Counted from the stretch's first letter, positions 1-12,033 are shown. The stretch is 48,547 nucleotides of DNA from Paraphysoderma sedebokerense (GCA_025602915.1 JAHLJZ010000129.1:1-48547), one strand, 5' to 3'. Numbers and translations: made by a program. Notes: a model not told the origin generated them from the letters alone.

Positions 1-1080
1 CGCATTAGATTTACGCTGCGAGGAAACCAATGTCCTCGATCCAAGTTATTTTCAGCTTCAAAATTCATTTTCGCGACAGTCTCTTAATCGCATTTTGTGC
101 CCTTCAAAATGGAAATACCGGTATTGGCACGGTTATTCGTCAATGTTTGTGTAAGAGGAACATAACAGTTACTGTCATCGAAATATTTTCTCTTGTTAGC
201 CTAGACGTGATAGAGTAATGAAAACCACCTGGCATGGTACCTGAAATCGACGACCTACCCGCTTGACCGAAGGTTTCGCTCACTCGATAGTTCCCATCCG
301 CCACTTGACATGTATCACAGCCTAAATTAGACCGTTTGATTCTAGTCTCTTCGATCTATTGCTTGCTTAAGGAGACCTTTATGTCCGTAAAATGAAAGTA
401 GAGAACACGAAAATTGGTGTATCTTCGTCAACACTCGCCGCTTCTACGAGGCCAAGTAGCCCGGTTTCATTTTGATGTTTGATATACCGACGATTCCGAC
501 GGCCATAATATGACTATATATATCAAACGTCATCAAATCTGTATATTACGATACGTCTGGCACCTAGAGCTGCGGTAGGAAGCCTATAGTAAAGACTATA
601 TTATTTGATTCTGTCCCGTTCATTGGTATATTATTAACCAACAAATAACATATCTATATTTAATGTTTGCAAAAATTCATTTATTTTCCTTCCTATGGTT
701 TATAAGATTATGTAGAAGAAATGGCGGAGCTGAGGAAGTTAGGGCTTAAACTTCGATCTGTCCTAATGTTCCACAACTAGCTAGAGAGTGACAAACCTGT
801 TAAATTCAACCATGTGTATTCTCTAAACATAATCCAACAACTTCTCATTATAACCCAACAGAATCAAAATTGATATATGTTGCAAAAAATATATTTTAAT
901 TCCCGGTTCTTTCGGGCCAGGTTCTGACATCACGTTGACTAAATCGAGATCTTCGTTCTGCAGATGAATGCTCCACTAAACTCTCAATATCATCTTAAGA
1001 AACTTCTCAATCAGTTTCGCCTTATCATTCAAGTGACCTTCACAGCGATTGAATAACCACGTCAGCTTCTATTTGTCAAC
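1..1080. other. Left flank without a recognised gene
   Basis: No coding region with recognisable motifs or a convincing exon chain was found. Short open frames (up to about 60 codons) occur but look random. On the minus strand an ATG at 66-68 opens a frame of about 22 codons that runs off the left edge, which might be the start of a gene outside the window. The DNA from about 480 to 900 is AT-rich, as expected for intergenic sequence. Confidence 0.5.
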
Positions 1081-2283
1081 ATGATTTCGAATCACTTGAA
1101 GCAACTCGCTCAATTGACTTTGAAATCACGACCTCTTCGAATCACTAATGTATCGCATCGTATCGGCAGGCACCCTGTTTGCAAATCTGCAACCAATAAT
1201 GCCACTGCCTACAGATATAGACCCTCAGTTAATCAAAGTTATCGAAAAATGATGTCAGATCCGGGCACTGTACGAAGCTTCACTATGACAACACCAGTTT
1301 CAAGAATTCTGGATGCAACGTTTCCACTCTTTACGAAACCTCTTGATAGAATCGCATCATTGGAGACCTTGTCATCAAAATATTCTCAATGGTTTGAACG
1401 ATATATACGTATCCGGAATCATTCTGTTTCTAATTATATTCCGGATCTATCCTGCGGAAAATTGACAGAGTCTTTACTGATTCCAAAAAGAAATGGTCCT
1501 GTTGGGTGGATTGCCAGAAAATTGAAGATGTTTTGGCTTATATTGACCCCAGCGCAAAAACGAGTATTCATATGTTCAAGGTGTAGCCCAACCCCAATGA
1601 ATCCGAAGTTTATTATCTTAGGTAAAGTGATGGAATACCGCACAACCGACACGTCTGCGAACAATTCACGCACGGAACCGCTACATTTCGAAGCATCTTA
1701 TCTCATCGTAGACGATGTTTCTTCAGCTCAAATACTGAAAAGTGTGAGTGCAGTAATAGCTTCTCCTTCGATGTCACAACAGAAACCAGCTATAGGGAAT
1801 TCGAAGAATAGCTATTCAAGTTATTGGCAATTGATGATCAATCGATTGTCTGCCTTTCAGAAAGCAGTTGTCCGCAGTACTACAGCATTTCTTGCTGTAA
1901 GTCTATTTACATCAGAGAAACTGCATCAAATATCTACTTCCTTCGAAATGGTGTTTCACAAGGTTCTCAAACGCAGCGGCAATTTTGCGATTTCCCCTAG
2001 ATCTGGATTGTCGATGCGGATCAGCACAATCCTCAGAAGTATGTCTTACTTTATTCCGAAATCGGTAACACCGCTACAATGGCCTACTGTTACAAAACAT
2101 TTTACTCGCTCTTTAACCATATTAATTCGGTGTGGTAAAAAAATACTTGGTCAGACTAACTTATTTATCTTGCGATATGCGCCGGAATTAAATTATTCTT
2201 GGGCACGCCATTCCGAATACATCATGAATACTGTCGTCGATCTTATCTGTAAAGGAACCAATTCAGTGAGAATGTTAGTTTAA
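1081..2283 (+). CDS. Unknown 400-residue basic protein, intronless
   Basis: An uninterrupted ATG-to-TAA frame of 400 codons is far longer than chance would give in this AT-rich DNA, so it is probably coding. I recognise no domain. The first 60 residues are rich in Arg, Lys, Ser and Asn and poor in acidic residues, which would be compatible with a mitochondrial presequence, but this is only inference. The body is Ser/Thr/Ile-rich with a Cys pair (CSRC) near residue 164. There is no clear membrane segment or signal peptide. The lack of introns is unlike most neighbours. It could be a lineage-specific gene or a relic of a larger gene. Confidence 0.45.
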   Translation: MISNHLKQLAQLTLKSRPLRITNVSHRIGRHPVCKSATNNATAYRYRPSVNQSYRKMMSDPGTVRSFTMTTPVSRILDATFPLFTKPLDRIASLETLSSKYSQWFERYIRIRNHSVSNYIPDLSCGKLTESLLIPKRNGPVGWIARKLKMFWLILTPAQKRVFICSRCSPTPMNPKFIILGKVMEYRTTDTSANNSRTEPLHFEASYLIVDDVSSAQILKSVSAVIASPSMSQQKPAIGNSKNSYSSYWQLMINRLSAFQKAVVRSTTAFLAVSLFTSEKLHQISTSFEMVFHKVLKRSGNFAISPRSGLSMRISTILRSMSYFIPKSVTPLQWPTVTKHFTRSLTILIRCGKKILGQTNLFILRYAPELNYSWARHSEYIMNTVVDLICKGTNSVRMLV

Positions 2284-3573
2284 GCGACAAGTAGTTAATC
2301 TGTTGGATTGCTTTCTTCCACTCATGTAGTCCAACTGATCGCGTTCAGCGTGGGCGGGGCAGTAGATTGAATTCAAAAGTAATATACAGTATTATGTAGC
2401 ATTGAAGTGATGGCACAGTCTTTCATGTTTTAAGTAGTCGATGTATTGTTTATGGATTATGCATTCCTGAATTCCGCGCGTTTTCCGCCATGGAGGTGGT
2501 GATGAATCTACTCTGTTCGCAGTAAATTGTAGAAGTGTCAAAGCATTGTACCAATCGTCGTAGATAATCAAATATATAGATTTTGGCGATATATACGAAT
2601 GATTTAGCAGACTACTTTGATTTGTCTGTAATTCTTTGACTTGAAGCTACATACACCCCTTCGAATGAACTTCAGTAGTAGTCATCAAACATACAAGAAT
2701 CTGCCCTAAAAATGACAGTTATAGTTGAATCCTTATACAGATTACGCTGGATACATTCGCGATTCGCGACATTCATTATGCTACAAAACTACTCCAAGAG
2801 TTCTACAAACTCGAGTACATATACCTATTCTCAAACTAAACTACTGATATCCAGCGAGGATGAACTAACAATACATAATAAATCAAAGTGACCTTCCAAC
2901 TCTAACATCGTCGCTTATATAATTCTTTAAAAATCATGCTGCTTTCGCGCTATCCACCTTTATACTGATTACTTAAACTTTCTTAAACCAGCTTAATAAC
3001 ATATTCCGCGTTGACCGGGAATTCCCTGACACAATTTCTTCGTGAAATGGCGGTATCTGACTGCCCGAAGCAGCATCTTCGCTGTTTTCAAATCTGTAGG
3101 AGATTACGACGGAGCTCTCCCTACATGGACGCCGTTAAAAAATTATTTTGTTTACCGCAAACAATTGGTGTACCACTAACCTCTTTGGTTTATTCTTCTT
3201 GTGTTCCTTTGTTTTCTTCTGTTTATTCGAGAGAGCACAAAAAATGTTAAATATCGTAAACGAGGCAGTTCTTAAAGCGACATTAACAAACCTTGAACAT
3301 GGCAGAAAATTTCCATTTCAAGTTTCGTACAAATGTTTTCCATTTGACTTCTGTCGCACATTTCGAGTGCTCAGCAAGAGCCGTTGAAGATAACGCGTTG
3401 GTGAAGTCTCCGTTCTTCATATCCTCCGTTTTCGCGCTGGAGGAAACAGAATGAAGACTTTCTCTCGTGGGAGTGAGAATCAGTTTATCGCGTGTATGAT
3501 TATTGGTTTCCTTGGATTTATTGCTAGATGACGGTGTTAGAAATTAACTGTAGAATCCGTTGTAAAGAATTGA
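2284..3573. other. Intergenic region, no gene seen
   Basis: This 1.3-kb stretch separates the unknown plus-strand frame from the 3' end of the minus-strand kinase. Two overlapping plus-strand frames of about 79 codons each (3011-3250 and 3148-3387) have no splice partners or recognisable motifs and look like chance frames. I see no tRNA, repeat or other structure. Confidence 0.5.
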
Positions 3574-6141
3574 CTACCTTGTAGCAGCTAGCAATAGAAT
3601 CATATTCGCACAAACAACAATCATGATTATCATAAGTTCCAGATTTGGATGTTCGCAGGAGTGAGCTTTCGAAGACTCGCAAGCGATAAAGTCATCTTGC
3701 TTGTAGCCTGGACGCAAGGCTTTCAAAGCATCATTATGATTCGCAGTAGTAGACATTGCGCGGTCTACGCTTGAAACAACCAGGGTTTCTTCCTTTTTTG
3801 TATCCATTAAATCAAAAAATTCGCATATCTGGTAGAGCTAAGGTCAGTTTCTATCAATTGATTATGAATACCATTCATATAGCTACCGATGTCTCCACAT
3901 CGAAGCGGGCTTCAAGAGATATTTGGGGGCCTGCTTCATTACTGCCTGTGTGTTCTGGAGTGTTTCGCAATATTACGTTGTGCTTATCCTACAAAATGAC
4001 CAGTCAGTCTCATTCCCGCACTGTTAAAGAAAAATCACTGTGCTTACCTGGGCACCATCTTCAATAACCGTCGTGCTAATTTGGGTTGGGCTCGAGGCAA
4101 TTACCTTAACAATCTTGGCAGGACTTTCGCCATCATGCTGGCCGAGCTAGATTACTTGGCAATTAATCACGGATAAAAACAACGAAAGAAAGATTCAGTC
4201 AATTCTTACCTTGATTGTTGTTGGTTGAGTGTTGGCAAAACTGTGTCCAGAGGAGATATTGCTGTCATTGGTACTGTATTGGGCACCTTCACTCTTCAGT
4301 TTATGCGCAGCGGCCTTTTGCTCAACTATTTCAGTACTGATGCTGTACTTAGAATCTCTATTCTTCAAAGTCTTCATGGCTACCACCTGTTCAATTTCAT
4401 TTGTCTTGTGAAGTCAGGGACACAGGTTAATATCCACATTTACTAGTATGAAGCAATCAAAGACGCAGAACGTACTTTCACAGTCTGTGCAGATTCACCA
4501 GTGTCTGCAACCGCCAGGCTTTCACAGCTTCCATTCGATCTCATGCCTACGGATGGAGGAGGCGGACCGGCAACATTGCGACGTTGCACTTCAGGTGTAC
4601 AATATTGCTGCATTGAAAAAAGTGTGAGAATGATGAGAAAAAGAAGGTGCAAAGGATAGAAGCATTTACATTTTCATGAAAAACATCGGGTTGATGCCTG
4701 AACGATTTCGATTCCTAATCACAACGGTAGTGTGTCAGCCAATTGCGACTTGCCATCAAGTGCTATTCTCAAAACGTACTTTTTTACTCGTCTCCCAATT
4801 GATGTCGTTTCCATCGTATCGATATGGCGCCATTGCTTCTCTACCGTGATTTGATTTTGGGATTGATTGAAGTCCTGGGGGAGGAGCAGAAGATACGATA
4901 GGCCGAATTCCACAGGGGACAGTGATAAGTCTCATCAATCGGCGCTATCATACGAACCACTGTCACTATCGAGTAAGATACAACAGCAGATACAACTACA
5001 CTTTATACCTGTTCCTGGTCAACAAGATTTAGCATCAAACGACGACAGTAGTCGTAATCAATTGAAGTTGACATCCGTGCGTGATTTAATATGAGGCGGA
5101 AAGATTCTGGTGTTTTCAAGTCAGAATCGAGGGGGAGAGAGAGGCCATCATGATGCGAAAAAGTTACCAGGAAGAAACATAGGGTTGAATTTCTGTTTTT
5201 GTTGCGAAATTTCGTCATTTACCGTTTTCGCTGCTGACGTATCGCACAGTGAGAGCAGTCTGCTCAAAACCCTAGATTGCCGATCCCAGGGCAATTCATA
5301 TCCCATCAAATCGATAAACGAATAGACCGCACTTTCCAAATCGTAAACCGGATTGGGTGCTGTTTAGGACAGATGTTAGTATGTGACGACATAAATCAAA
5401 ATAATAATGAAGAGATCAAACGTACGATAACAGTGATGGACGGCTGCCGCCATATAGGCGATAGTTCCGCGGAACCACTGATCCTCCTTTGTGTATTTAT
5501 GATCCCCCAACCCTTGCGCACATCGAACGTATCGATTCCCATGATCATCGATCCATATAAAAGTGGAATGGCCATAATCATTTAATTTGAGCTTCCCCGC
5601 ATAGTCAATAAGTACATTGTCGCATTTAATATCACAGTGTACGACACCAGCGGAGTGAATCTTTTGCAAAGCATTTATCTGAATAGGTTGAAGATTTAGC
5701 TTTGTGTATAGTATCCGCATTGGATGTAATGCAGGACTACTTACCAGTTCGATAAAGCGGACACTCGCTTCCAGCAACCCTATTTTGCCCTTCAACGCCG
5801 AGAGTGTCTTTTCACACAACATAGATACCCCAATTCTCTTGGAATTCATGATGGTGATTTCCTTGATGACTACCAAATTATCTGCGTCGACGAGTATTAG
5901 ATTGAGCTAGGATGTAATCGAATAGTAGAGATTGACCGAACGTACCATCTCCAATGCTTCTTAACCGATCACCAATGTGCTTCTCCCACATCAACTCTAT
6001 TTCGTTATCCACCGTTTTTGGCTCTTTGAGGGCAACTAATTTGACCGCTGATGGGTCAGCTAGATCCATTGCCCTGTACACAATGCCACCTCCCCCTGAA
6101 CCGATGACATTTTCTACTCTAAATCGCAAATCGCCCATCAT
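3574..6141 (-). CDS. CK1-like protein kinase with hydrophobic C-terminal tail
   Basis: Eleven exons (6141-5946, 5881-5745, 5678-5426, 5359-5168, 5106-5009, 4944-4780, 4607-4476, 4386-4210, 4137-4048, 3988-3887, 3828-3574) join in frame into 598 residues. The kinase domain (about 5-305) has a glycine loop GSGGGG (14-19), VALK with Lys39, an αC Glu near 47-49, HCDIKCDN (125-132) and DYG (145-147). VYDLESAVYSFIDLMGYELPW and IDYDYCRRLM match the CK1-type αF region and C-lobe end. HCD and DYG replace the usual HRD and DFG; the catalytic Asp127, Asn132 and Asp145 are kept. A Ser/Pro/Thr-rich tail follows. The last 22 residues are a single hydrophobic segment, which suggests a tail anchor with the kinase facing the cytosol. 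Substrate is unknown. The CK1 assignment is fairly secure; the anchor is inference. Confidence 0.8.
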
Positions 6142-7289
6142 GGCTTATTTATGATAGAAGCACGGTATGTAACAGTGACGGAAGGATTTTTTGTGTAATA
6201 ATGAGAGCAGATAGTGAGCAGATTTACAAGAAGGATAGAAGGAGGATTGTCACTGGAATCGAGAGTCGCGTCTCACTCCGCGTCTTTCTCGATTTACCAA
6301 AATGTCTGCCAATTACGAAATCCCAGCGCTGCTGTATTGCAGGAACTATAATATAAGTAAACGTATCCTGTCCTTTATCAAATTGTGAAAAAATAAAGGA
6401 ATATGAAGGTGACCTCGTACAAAGAAATCATAATTTTGCTACGTAGCATGCTAAAAACAGGTTACAGCAATTGGAATACAACAGCTATACTTTGGAAAGC
6501 GGTATTTATTCTCTTTTTCGTACATAAAAATTGTATCAGACTACAGTTATGTTATTTGCGTGCTTTAATTTTTATTTCATATGTAAGAGGTATGTAAATT
6601 CAGTATGTAGTGATAGTTAAAACGTATTGTCTTAACGAAGTTGCGTATGTCCGTACTCGTTACTGATTCGTTATCACGTGTGCTTTGGCTTCCTTGCCTA
6701 GTTAGAGGGTAATCCGATCAGCAAAGCGAATGAAGCATGGCGAAATCGTTCTGCTTGACATCACACATGAATTCGTAATAATCGGAACGATGTCGGATGC
6801 ACTGAAGAGGGCACATGAATGTACAGCTCCGGGTCATCGTATTCGCCGTTGCAGTTACTCTGGCCGTTACTTGCATATCCTACACTATATAGACTGATAT
6901 ATACCATATCACATACATTGTCAGTGAGTGTCAGAGTATTCAGGGAAGATGTGGAGTTGAATCTGCAATTGATCCGTTTTGGGAATTGGTAGCTATCGCC
7001 ATAATATAATAGCGTACACAAGATATCATACCAGAATCTGATTCCAGTATGTTGTCCTAAAATTGACAAAAACTGTGATTTTTAGTAATATCCTCCCTAT
7101 ACATATTAACCGAATCTTCTTCCCACCAAAAGTGTTCCGCTTCCCGAAGGCAGTGCACAATAGTCCATTGTCCTCGTATTTGCCCATGCTTCAGGCGGCA
7201 AACTCTAAAAAAAGGGACAAGGAAGCCATCCAAAATCCGACAACATCCTATATTTACCGTTCTAAGCCGTCTTAGGTTCTACCCGGTTC
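6142..7289. promoter_or_regulatory. Divergent intergenic region between kinase and STRA6-like gene
   Basis: The kinase is read leftward from 6141 and the STRA6-like gene rightward from 7290, so both promoters should lie in this 1.15 kb. I could not pick out a definite TATA box or operator. A minus-strand frame at 6761-7069 starts only with a TTG codon, has no known motif and is not called. Confidence 0.4.
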
Positions 7290-9788
7290 ATGATGCCCAC
7301 ATTACAGGTCGTATGGGTGCTCTTGGTTTTTCTGAGCTTTAAGTTGGTGACTTCCGATCAGCAGCACCTGGCTTGCATCAATTCACTTCAGAAGGACCAA
7401 AATCTAATCCGAAACACCAACTGCATCATACCTCAAGGCCAGTGGTCGTTCGAACCGGCAACATGGCAGAACCTTCCATCAGTAATTTATTCTTTTTCTG
7501 GTTGCTGTCTACCGACTCCTCAGTCCCTGAATATCACAACGATAGCCAAGGTGCTTGTTTCGGGATCCCCGCTGGTGCAAACTTTGCCGACGGATAGTTT
7601 GAAACCCTACATCGATGATATTGACAAAGGAATAGCAGATTTGCAGCTCTCTATCGCCTTCACTCCTCTTGTTCTGTTACTTGGAAGTGGATTTGTCGTA
7701 GACCTAGCTTTTTTCGACATGGACCAACGGATTCTTGCGTTCAGCAACTCTACTTCCTACCAGGGGGTCTTGCAGATTTCCAATCCTGAAGATTCATCAG
7801 ATATAGTACTCCAGCCACCCACATCGAAAATTTTCAACCCTGTCAGAATTCCCGCCACCACTAGGTCAATCTCGCTCTCGGTATATTCCAGTGCCAATAT
7901 GTCAATCTGCTTCAATACGTTTTTGGCAAAGATCAAAGTGCCCCCTGAAGAAACCGAAATCGTAAAGGCAGCAGGAAATATCAGGTTGAACTTAGCTTAT
8001 GTCTGCATTGTTAATGTTGTTGCGATTCCTCTGCTTCTGTTCCTTCGACATCCGAAAGCCAGATTTCCTATTCCGATTAATCTTATTCAAAGAACACAAA
8101 ATCGGCCCCTCCAAATTGTTCTTTTTATTTCGTGTTCCAATTGGTTATTCACGAGCTCCCTCGATATTGTTAACGGCACAGCCACCGAGTTATCAGCATT
8201 TTTGGCCCCCGAACAAGTAGTGTGGTTTAGAATGTTCATATTCGTGGTTATCTTTCTTATTGGAGCGATGCTTTATTGGCCGTTGTTTTTGTGCTATGAC
8301 CAAAGTAACACGCTATGGGGAAGTTTCCTGGGGTTGTATTCCAGTATTGCGATATTAGCATTCAGAATCGTAGCCTTCATTTATCAACTCGATCTTAGCT
8401 TTTCGACTTTGGCGGCAATTGAAATGTTGACTCGAATTCCCGAAGTGATTTCATTAGTTATTTTGATTCTGTATTTTACACGAGCGTGGTTTGTCACCAG
8501 GCGAGGCAAATCGAAACCTCTAAACGAGGTGGTGGAGTGGTTAAACCGTCACGAGTATGTAAGATCTTTGTTGTCCAACACAGAGTATTCTCAGTCATAT
8601 ACAGTGAACCGATTCCCTCGGTCATTCGAACATCTCAAAGAACAGTTCTTTCGAATATCCGGAATTAATCCGCGCATTCATTACCCTTCTAAATTGCTCA
8701 TCATGGTCGTACTCAAAATCACCTTTCTCTATCAACTGGGATTGCTGATTCTCCGTTTTTTCTTCGGCCGATACGGGATCTCTACTGCATGTACTATTTC
8801 TGCACTGGTTCGATCTCGACAGTCCGATGTGATTTCAATGGCGGAAACATTATACTCAGCTCTCCTTGGATGTTTTCTGTGGGCCTCTGTCGGAGGATTT
8901 ATTTTTTGTTCGCTGCTATCATTTAATATCTTTGGAGAGTACGCTGCCGACTCTCAGCGAATTCGGCGCGGGAATTATGATTTCATTCCATCGAATATCC
9001 GCCGCTTATTGAATCTAGACTCTCACATTCGTTTCATCGGATACGGAGTTGGATACGGGTTATTGGGTGGACTGTGTGTTATGTTAGAAATGTTGGTCAC
9101 CGCAATATTCATCGTTGTGCTGTCCTACGTTCCGCTTTTACGTAGTCAAATCTGGTCAGCCCTCCAAAATGGTGCTATCTTGGTACCTTTTGCAATCACT
9201 CTTGCAATCCGTTACACGCAATCGTTCGTCACTCAGTACATTTTCGTGTCCCGGGCGGGTCCTAATCAGTTCCAATCTCAATTTTTGCTGAAACCGTCTA
9301 AGCGGTTAAGATCGATATTCTGGCAATACAATTATCTGATCACCTTTACGGATATAGTGCAAGGCGTTACTTCATTCCTATTCAGATTGGTGTTGGCAGT
9401 CACCAGCAACGCTTTGTACAGTTTGAATATTGACGATTCGATATTGGCCAAAGGCCTACGAAGTTGGGATGCAGGATATATTTCTTATTTATCATTAGTA
9501 GTCGGAGAGCACATTTACGGAAATGAAATCATGATTGCGTTTATTGGGGTATTGAAGGAGTCGGTGGAAGATTCTCATGGATTTGCAGTTTCCTCTGGCG
9601 AAAAGGTTAAAAGCGGGGACCGAAAGTTTGAGATTGAGATAGAAAATTCGGAAAACCAGTCAAAGAGAAGTTATTATTTAAGAAATAGGAGAGCTTTTAA
9701 CAAATGGTTGGTGAGTTATACGTTGTTGAAGAACCCGGGGTTGATAAGGCAAAGGAAACGGATGGTCGGAGCGACTCAACCGAAATGA
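7290..9788 (+). CDS. STRA6-like multi-pass membrane protein
   Basis: A single 832-codon exon opens with ATGATG. Residues 1-22 look like a signal peptide. They are followed by a Cys-bearing extracellular domain of about 200 residues, then about nine membrane segments from residue 230 on. The C-terminal third resembles the animal retinol transporter/receptor STRA6 (RBP receptor family) as I know it: an RRGNYDFIP loop, WQYNYLITFTDIVQG, a RSWDAGYISYL segment like STRA6 FDPGY..Y, and an ending RNRRAFNKWLVSYTLLKNP, which parallels the STRA6 NRR...YTLL.NP tail. In animals the family moves retinol across the plasma membrane. Substrate here is unknown, and no retinol-binding protein partner is visible. 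It is intronless, unlike nearly all neighbours. Family call moderately confident; function inferred only. Confidence 0.7.
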   Translation: MMPTLQVVWVLLVFLSFKLVTSDQQHLACINSLQKDQNLIRNTNCIIPQGQWSFEPATWQNLPSVIYSFSGCCLPTPQSLNITTIAKVLVSGSPLVQTLPTDSLKPYIDDIDKGIADLQLSIAFTPLVLLLGSGFVVDLAFFDMDQRILAFSNSTSYQGVLQISNPEDSSDIVLQPPTSKIFNPVRIPATTRSISLSVYSSANMSICFNTFLAKIKVPPEETEIVKAAGNIRLNLAYVCIVNVVAIPLLLFLRHPKARFPIPINLIQRTQNRPLQIVLFISCSNWLFTSSLDIVNGTATELSAFLAPEQVVWFRMFIFVVIFLIGAMLYWPLFLCYDQSNTLWGSFLGLYSSIAILAFRIVAFIYQLDLSFSTLAAIEMLTRIPEVISLVILILYFTRAWFVTRRGKSKPLNEVVEWLNRHEYVRSLLSNTEYSQSYTVNRFPRSFEHLKEQFFRISGINPRIHYPSKLLIMVVLKITFLYQLGLLILRFFFGRYGISTACTISALVRSRQSDVISMAETLYSALLGCFLWASVGGFIFCSLLSFNIFGEYAADSQRIRRGNYDFIPSNIRRLLNLDSHIRFIGYGVGYGLLGGLCVMLEMLVTAIFIVVLSYVPLLRSQIWSALQNGAILVPFAITLAIRYTQSFVTQYIFVSRAGPNQFQSQFLLKPSKRLRSIFWQYNYLITFTDIVQGVTSFLFRLVLAVTSNALYSLNIDDSILAKGLRSWDAGYISYLSLVVGEHIYGNEIMIAFIGVLKESVEDSHGFAVSSGEKVKSGDRKFEIEIENSENQSKRSYYLRNRRAFNKWLVSYTLLKNPGLIRQRKRMVGATQPK

Positions 9789-10070
9789 AGTAAACCGTAA
9801 ATTTAGGCAATATTGACTGACTATATTAAATTATATGGAATTGTATCAATTATATACTCTATATATGCTATATTTTATATTATACTGTATACTTTAATGA
9901 TGATAAATGAATGATTGAGAGTGATACGATATAAATTACCGAAATAACAGAAAACCCACTTCTCTTGATTCCCCGTCTTCTCCCGACCTCTGACTCGAAT
10001 TAAAAGAACGTCGTACCTCGTACTCCGATCACATCTTTCCCTCACCATATAAGCTCTTTTACAATAAACA

Positions 10071-11566
10071 ATGTCACAATCAGATTCTATCGCTAAGAAT
10101 GAACTATCCATAACCGACGAACCGGGCTCTTCCTCAACAGTCGCCCTCGAATCCTCCAAATCGTCGGCCTCGACTACGACTGATGGAAAATTTAAATCAC
10201 ACTCCGAGAAAGATCAAAGAATCAAATCTGTTTGTGTATTTTGTGGTTCTAGAGTGGGTGCTAGTCCGGAGTATGTCCAGGCAGCTAAAGGTAATTTGAT
10301 GAAGACGGAAAAACTTTTTAGACCTGAAATTTCAGTTTTTTGGTTATGGTTGCTCTTGGGCTCTTCGCAACTGGTTTTTTTTTGAATACCCAACCACAGA
10401 AGTTGAATTCATATTATCTGCTATGAATTGGCATAGCATGGATAGGAAGTATGAAGGAAAAAGTAATCTCGAAAAACCCTAGTAGCACCCTGACCATATA
10501 TATTCAATTCAATTTCTTTTTACTGTCATTTACTCAGCTTCTTTCTTTCTTCACCATACGATTTGTTGAGTCCATCATGTCTGATTACTAATGACTGACT
10601 GCTTGTTCTCCTTTATTGTGCGGTTATCTTATCTACAATTGAACCCTGAACTATGCAACGTCGGCAATCGATTCTTACAGATCTGGCGAAAGCTTTCGTT
10701 GATAGGGGGATTACGCTGTTTGTGTTGATTTCTTTTTGGATTCTAGGTTGTAAAGAAACCTGATATTGATGAAATTTCGTTTGGGGGTTACAGAGTCTAC
10801 GGTGGTGGTGCCGTTGGTGTGATGGGTGCTTTGGCAAGCACGGTTGATAAGGTAATTGTCATATCAGTCTTTGATATCTTTCCTTGATTGTAGCACATTT
10901 AATTTTCTTGAGAGTTTGTTTTTGTAATCTTTGATTCAGTGAAGTACTAGCGCTAACTCACTCCCTACTTCTGCGTCGGTTGATTTGATGACATGTTGGG
11001 ACATGGTAACAGCTGGGAGGAAAGGTGATAGGAATAATACCTGAAGCCTTGGTTGCCTATTCTGGGGTGTTAATAGGCGAAACTGTGATTGTTCCAGATA
11101 TGCACACAAGAAAAGCATTGATGAATGAGAAGGTAGGGTTAACCATCCATCTATAACTTACATTTACTGCTTCAATTCGAAACTAACCGTAATACCTGCA
11201 CAAACAATGATTCCTACTCCTCACCGAATTATAACGACACACAAGGCTGACGCTTTTATTGCCCTCCCCGGTGGTTTTGGAACCATGGAAGAACTCTTAG
11301 AAGTCACCACCTGGTCTCAGCTCAATATTCATCACAAACCCGTGTTGGCGATCAACATACGCAATTACTATTCGCATTTAAAGCTCTGGATCGAGAACGC
11401 GGTCAAAGAAGAATTTGTCAGTCCCGTTCATCAAAAGTTGATTCGAATTGAGGATAGCGTTGAGAGTACGATATCAGCTTTAGAGAAATGGGAAAGACCG
11501 AAAGAAGGGTTATGGGATTTTGTGTGGAAGAAGAAAACTGAACAAGAGAGAACTGAGTTGATTTAG
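10071..11566 (+). CDS. LOG-family cytokinin nucleotide phosphoribohydrolase
   Basis: Five exons (10071-10290, 10681-10717, 10794-10851, 11013-11132, 11246-11566) join in frame to 251 residues. After a Ser/Thr-rich N-terminus of about 50 residues comes the Rossmann-like LOG fold: SVCVFCGSR at the first strand, VYGGGAVGVMGA in the middle, MHTRKALM with the conserved Arg, and the signature PGGFGTMEE (residues 153-161). Proteins of this family (often mislabelled lysine decarboxylase) hydrolyse cytokinin riboside 5'-monophosphates, or AMP-like nucleotides, to free base and ribose phosphate in the cytosol. The second exon is only 37 nt and uses a weak GTTTGT donor, but the protein alignment fixes it. 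Intron 1 is about 390 nt, long for this genome. Length is close to the family norm. Confidence 0.88.
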
Positions 11567-12033
11567 ATTTGTTCTTAGTTGAAAACTTGTGAAGTGGGAG
11601 AGAAAAGTTAGGTTTAAAATGAACCCTAATGGTATTCACAATTTCTGATCTTTATTGTTCCTAATATAAAAAAGTGTCATAGAAACATGTAGTACACTTT
11701 TGTTTCAGTGGAATTATCACAGCCCGGAACAGTCAAAAATCTTTATTGTTTTAGTCTATTTCAGCTGTTAATGTAGCTGCAATTATAGCATGGACGGAGA
11801 AAATCAAATAAAAGCTGTCATTATAGGAATGAAAAATTGGTCCATTGAATTTTTTTTCATCATACTCGGCGACATACGGACAGGAAAAACTTGAGGTTTG
11901 TTCACGCGCACTCGCTACATCCGGGAGAGTTTTAAACGATTTTCAAGCGACTTTATTTCTTTTTGAGTTGAAAAATTAGATGTGTGTATACGAAAGCACA
12001 AATGAAATAAAACAAATAAAAAACAAAATGAAT
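11567..12033. other. Intergenic, 3' flank of LOG gene
   Basis: About 470 bp of AT-rich sequence between the LOG stop codon and the tRNA-Ile gene. A-rich runs at 12018-12023 and 12025-12028 read as T-runs on the minus strand just after the tRNA and are plausible RNA polymerase III terminators. No coding region is seen. Confidence 0.5.

Noticed and set aside
6761-7069. Minus-strand 102-codon frame
   Set aside because: It opens only with TTG, has no motif and lies in a divergent promoter region.
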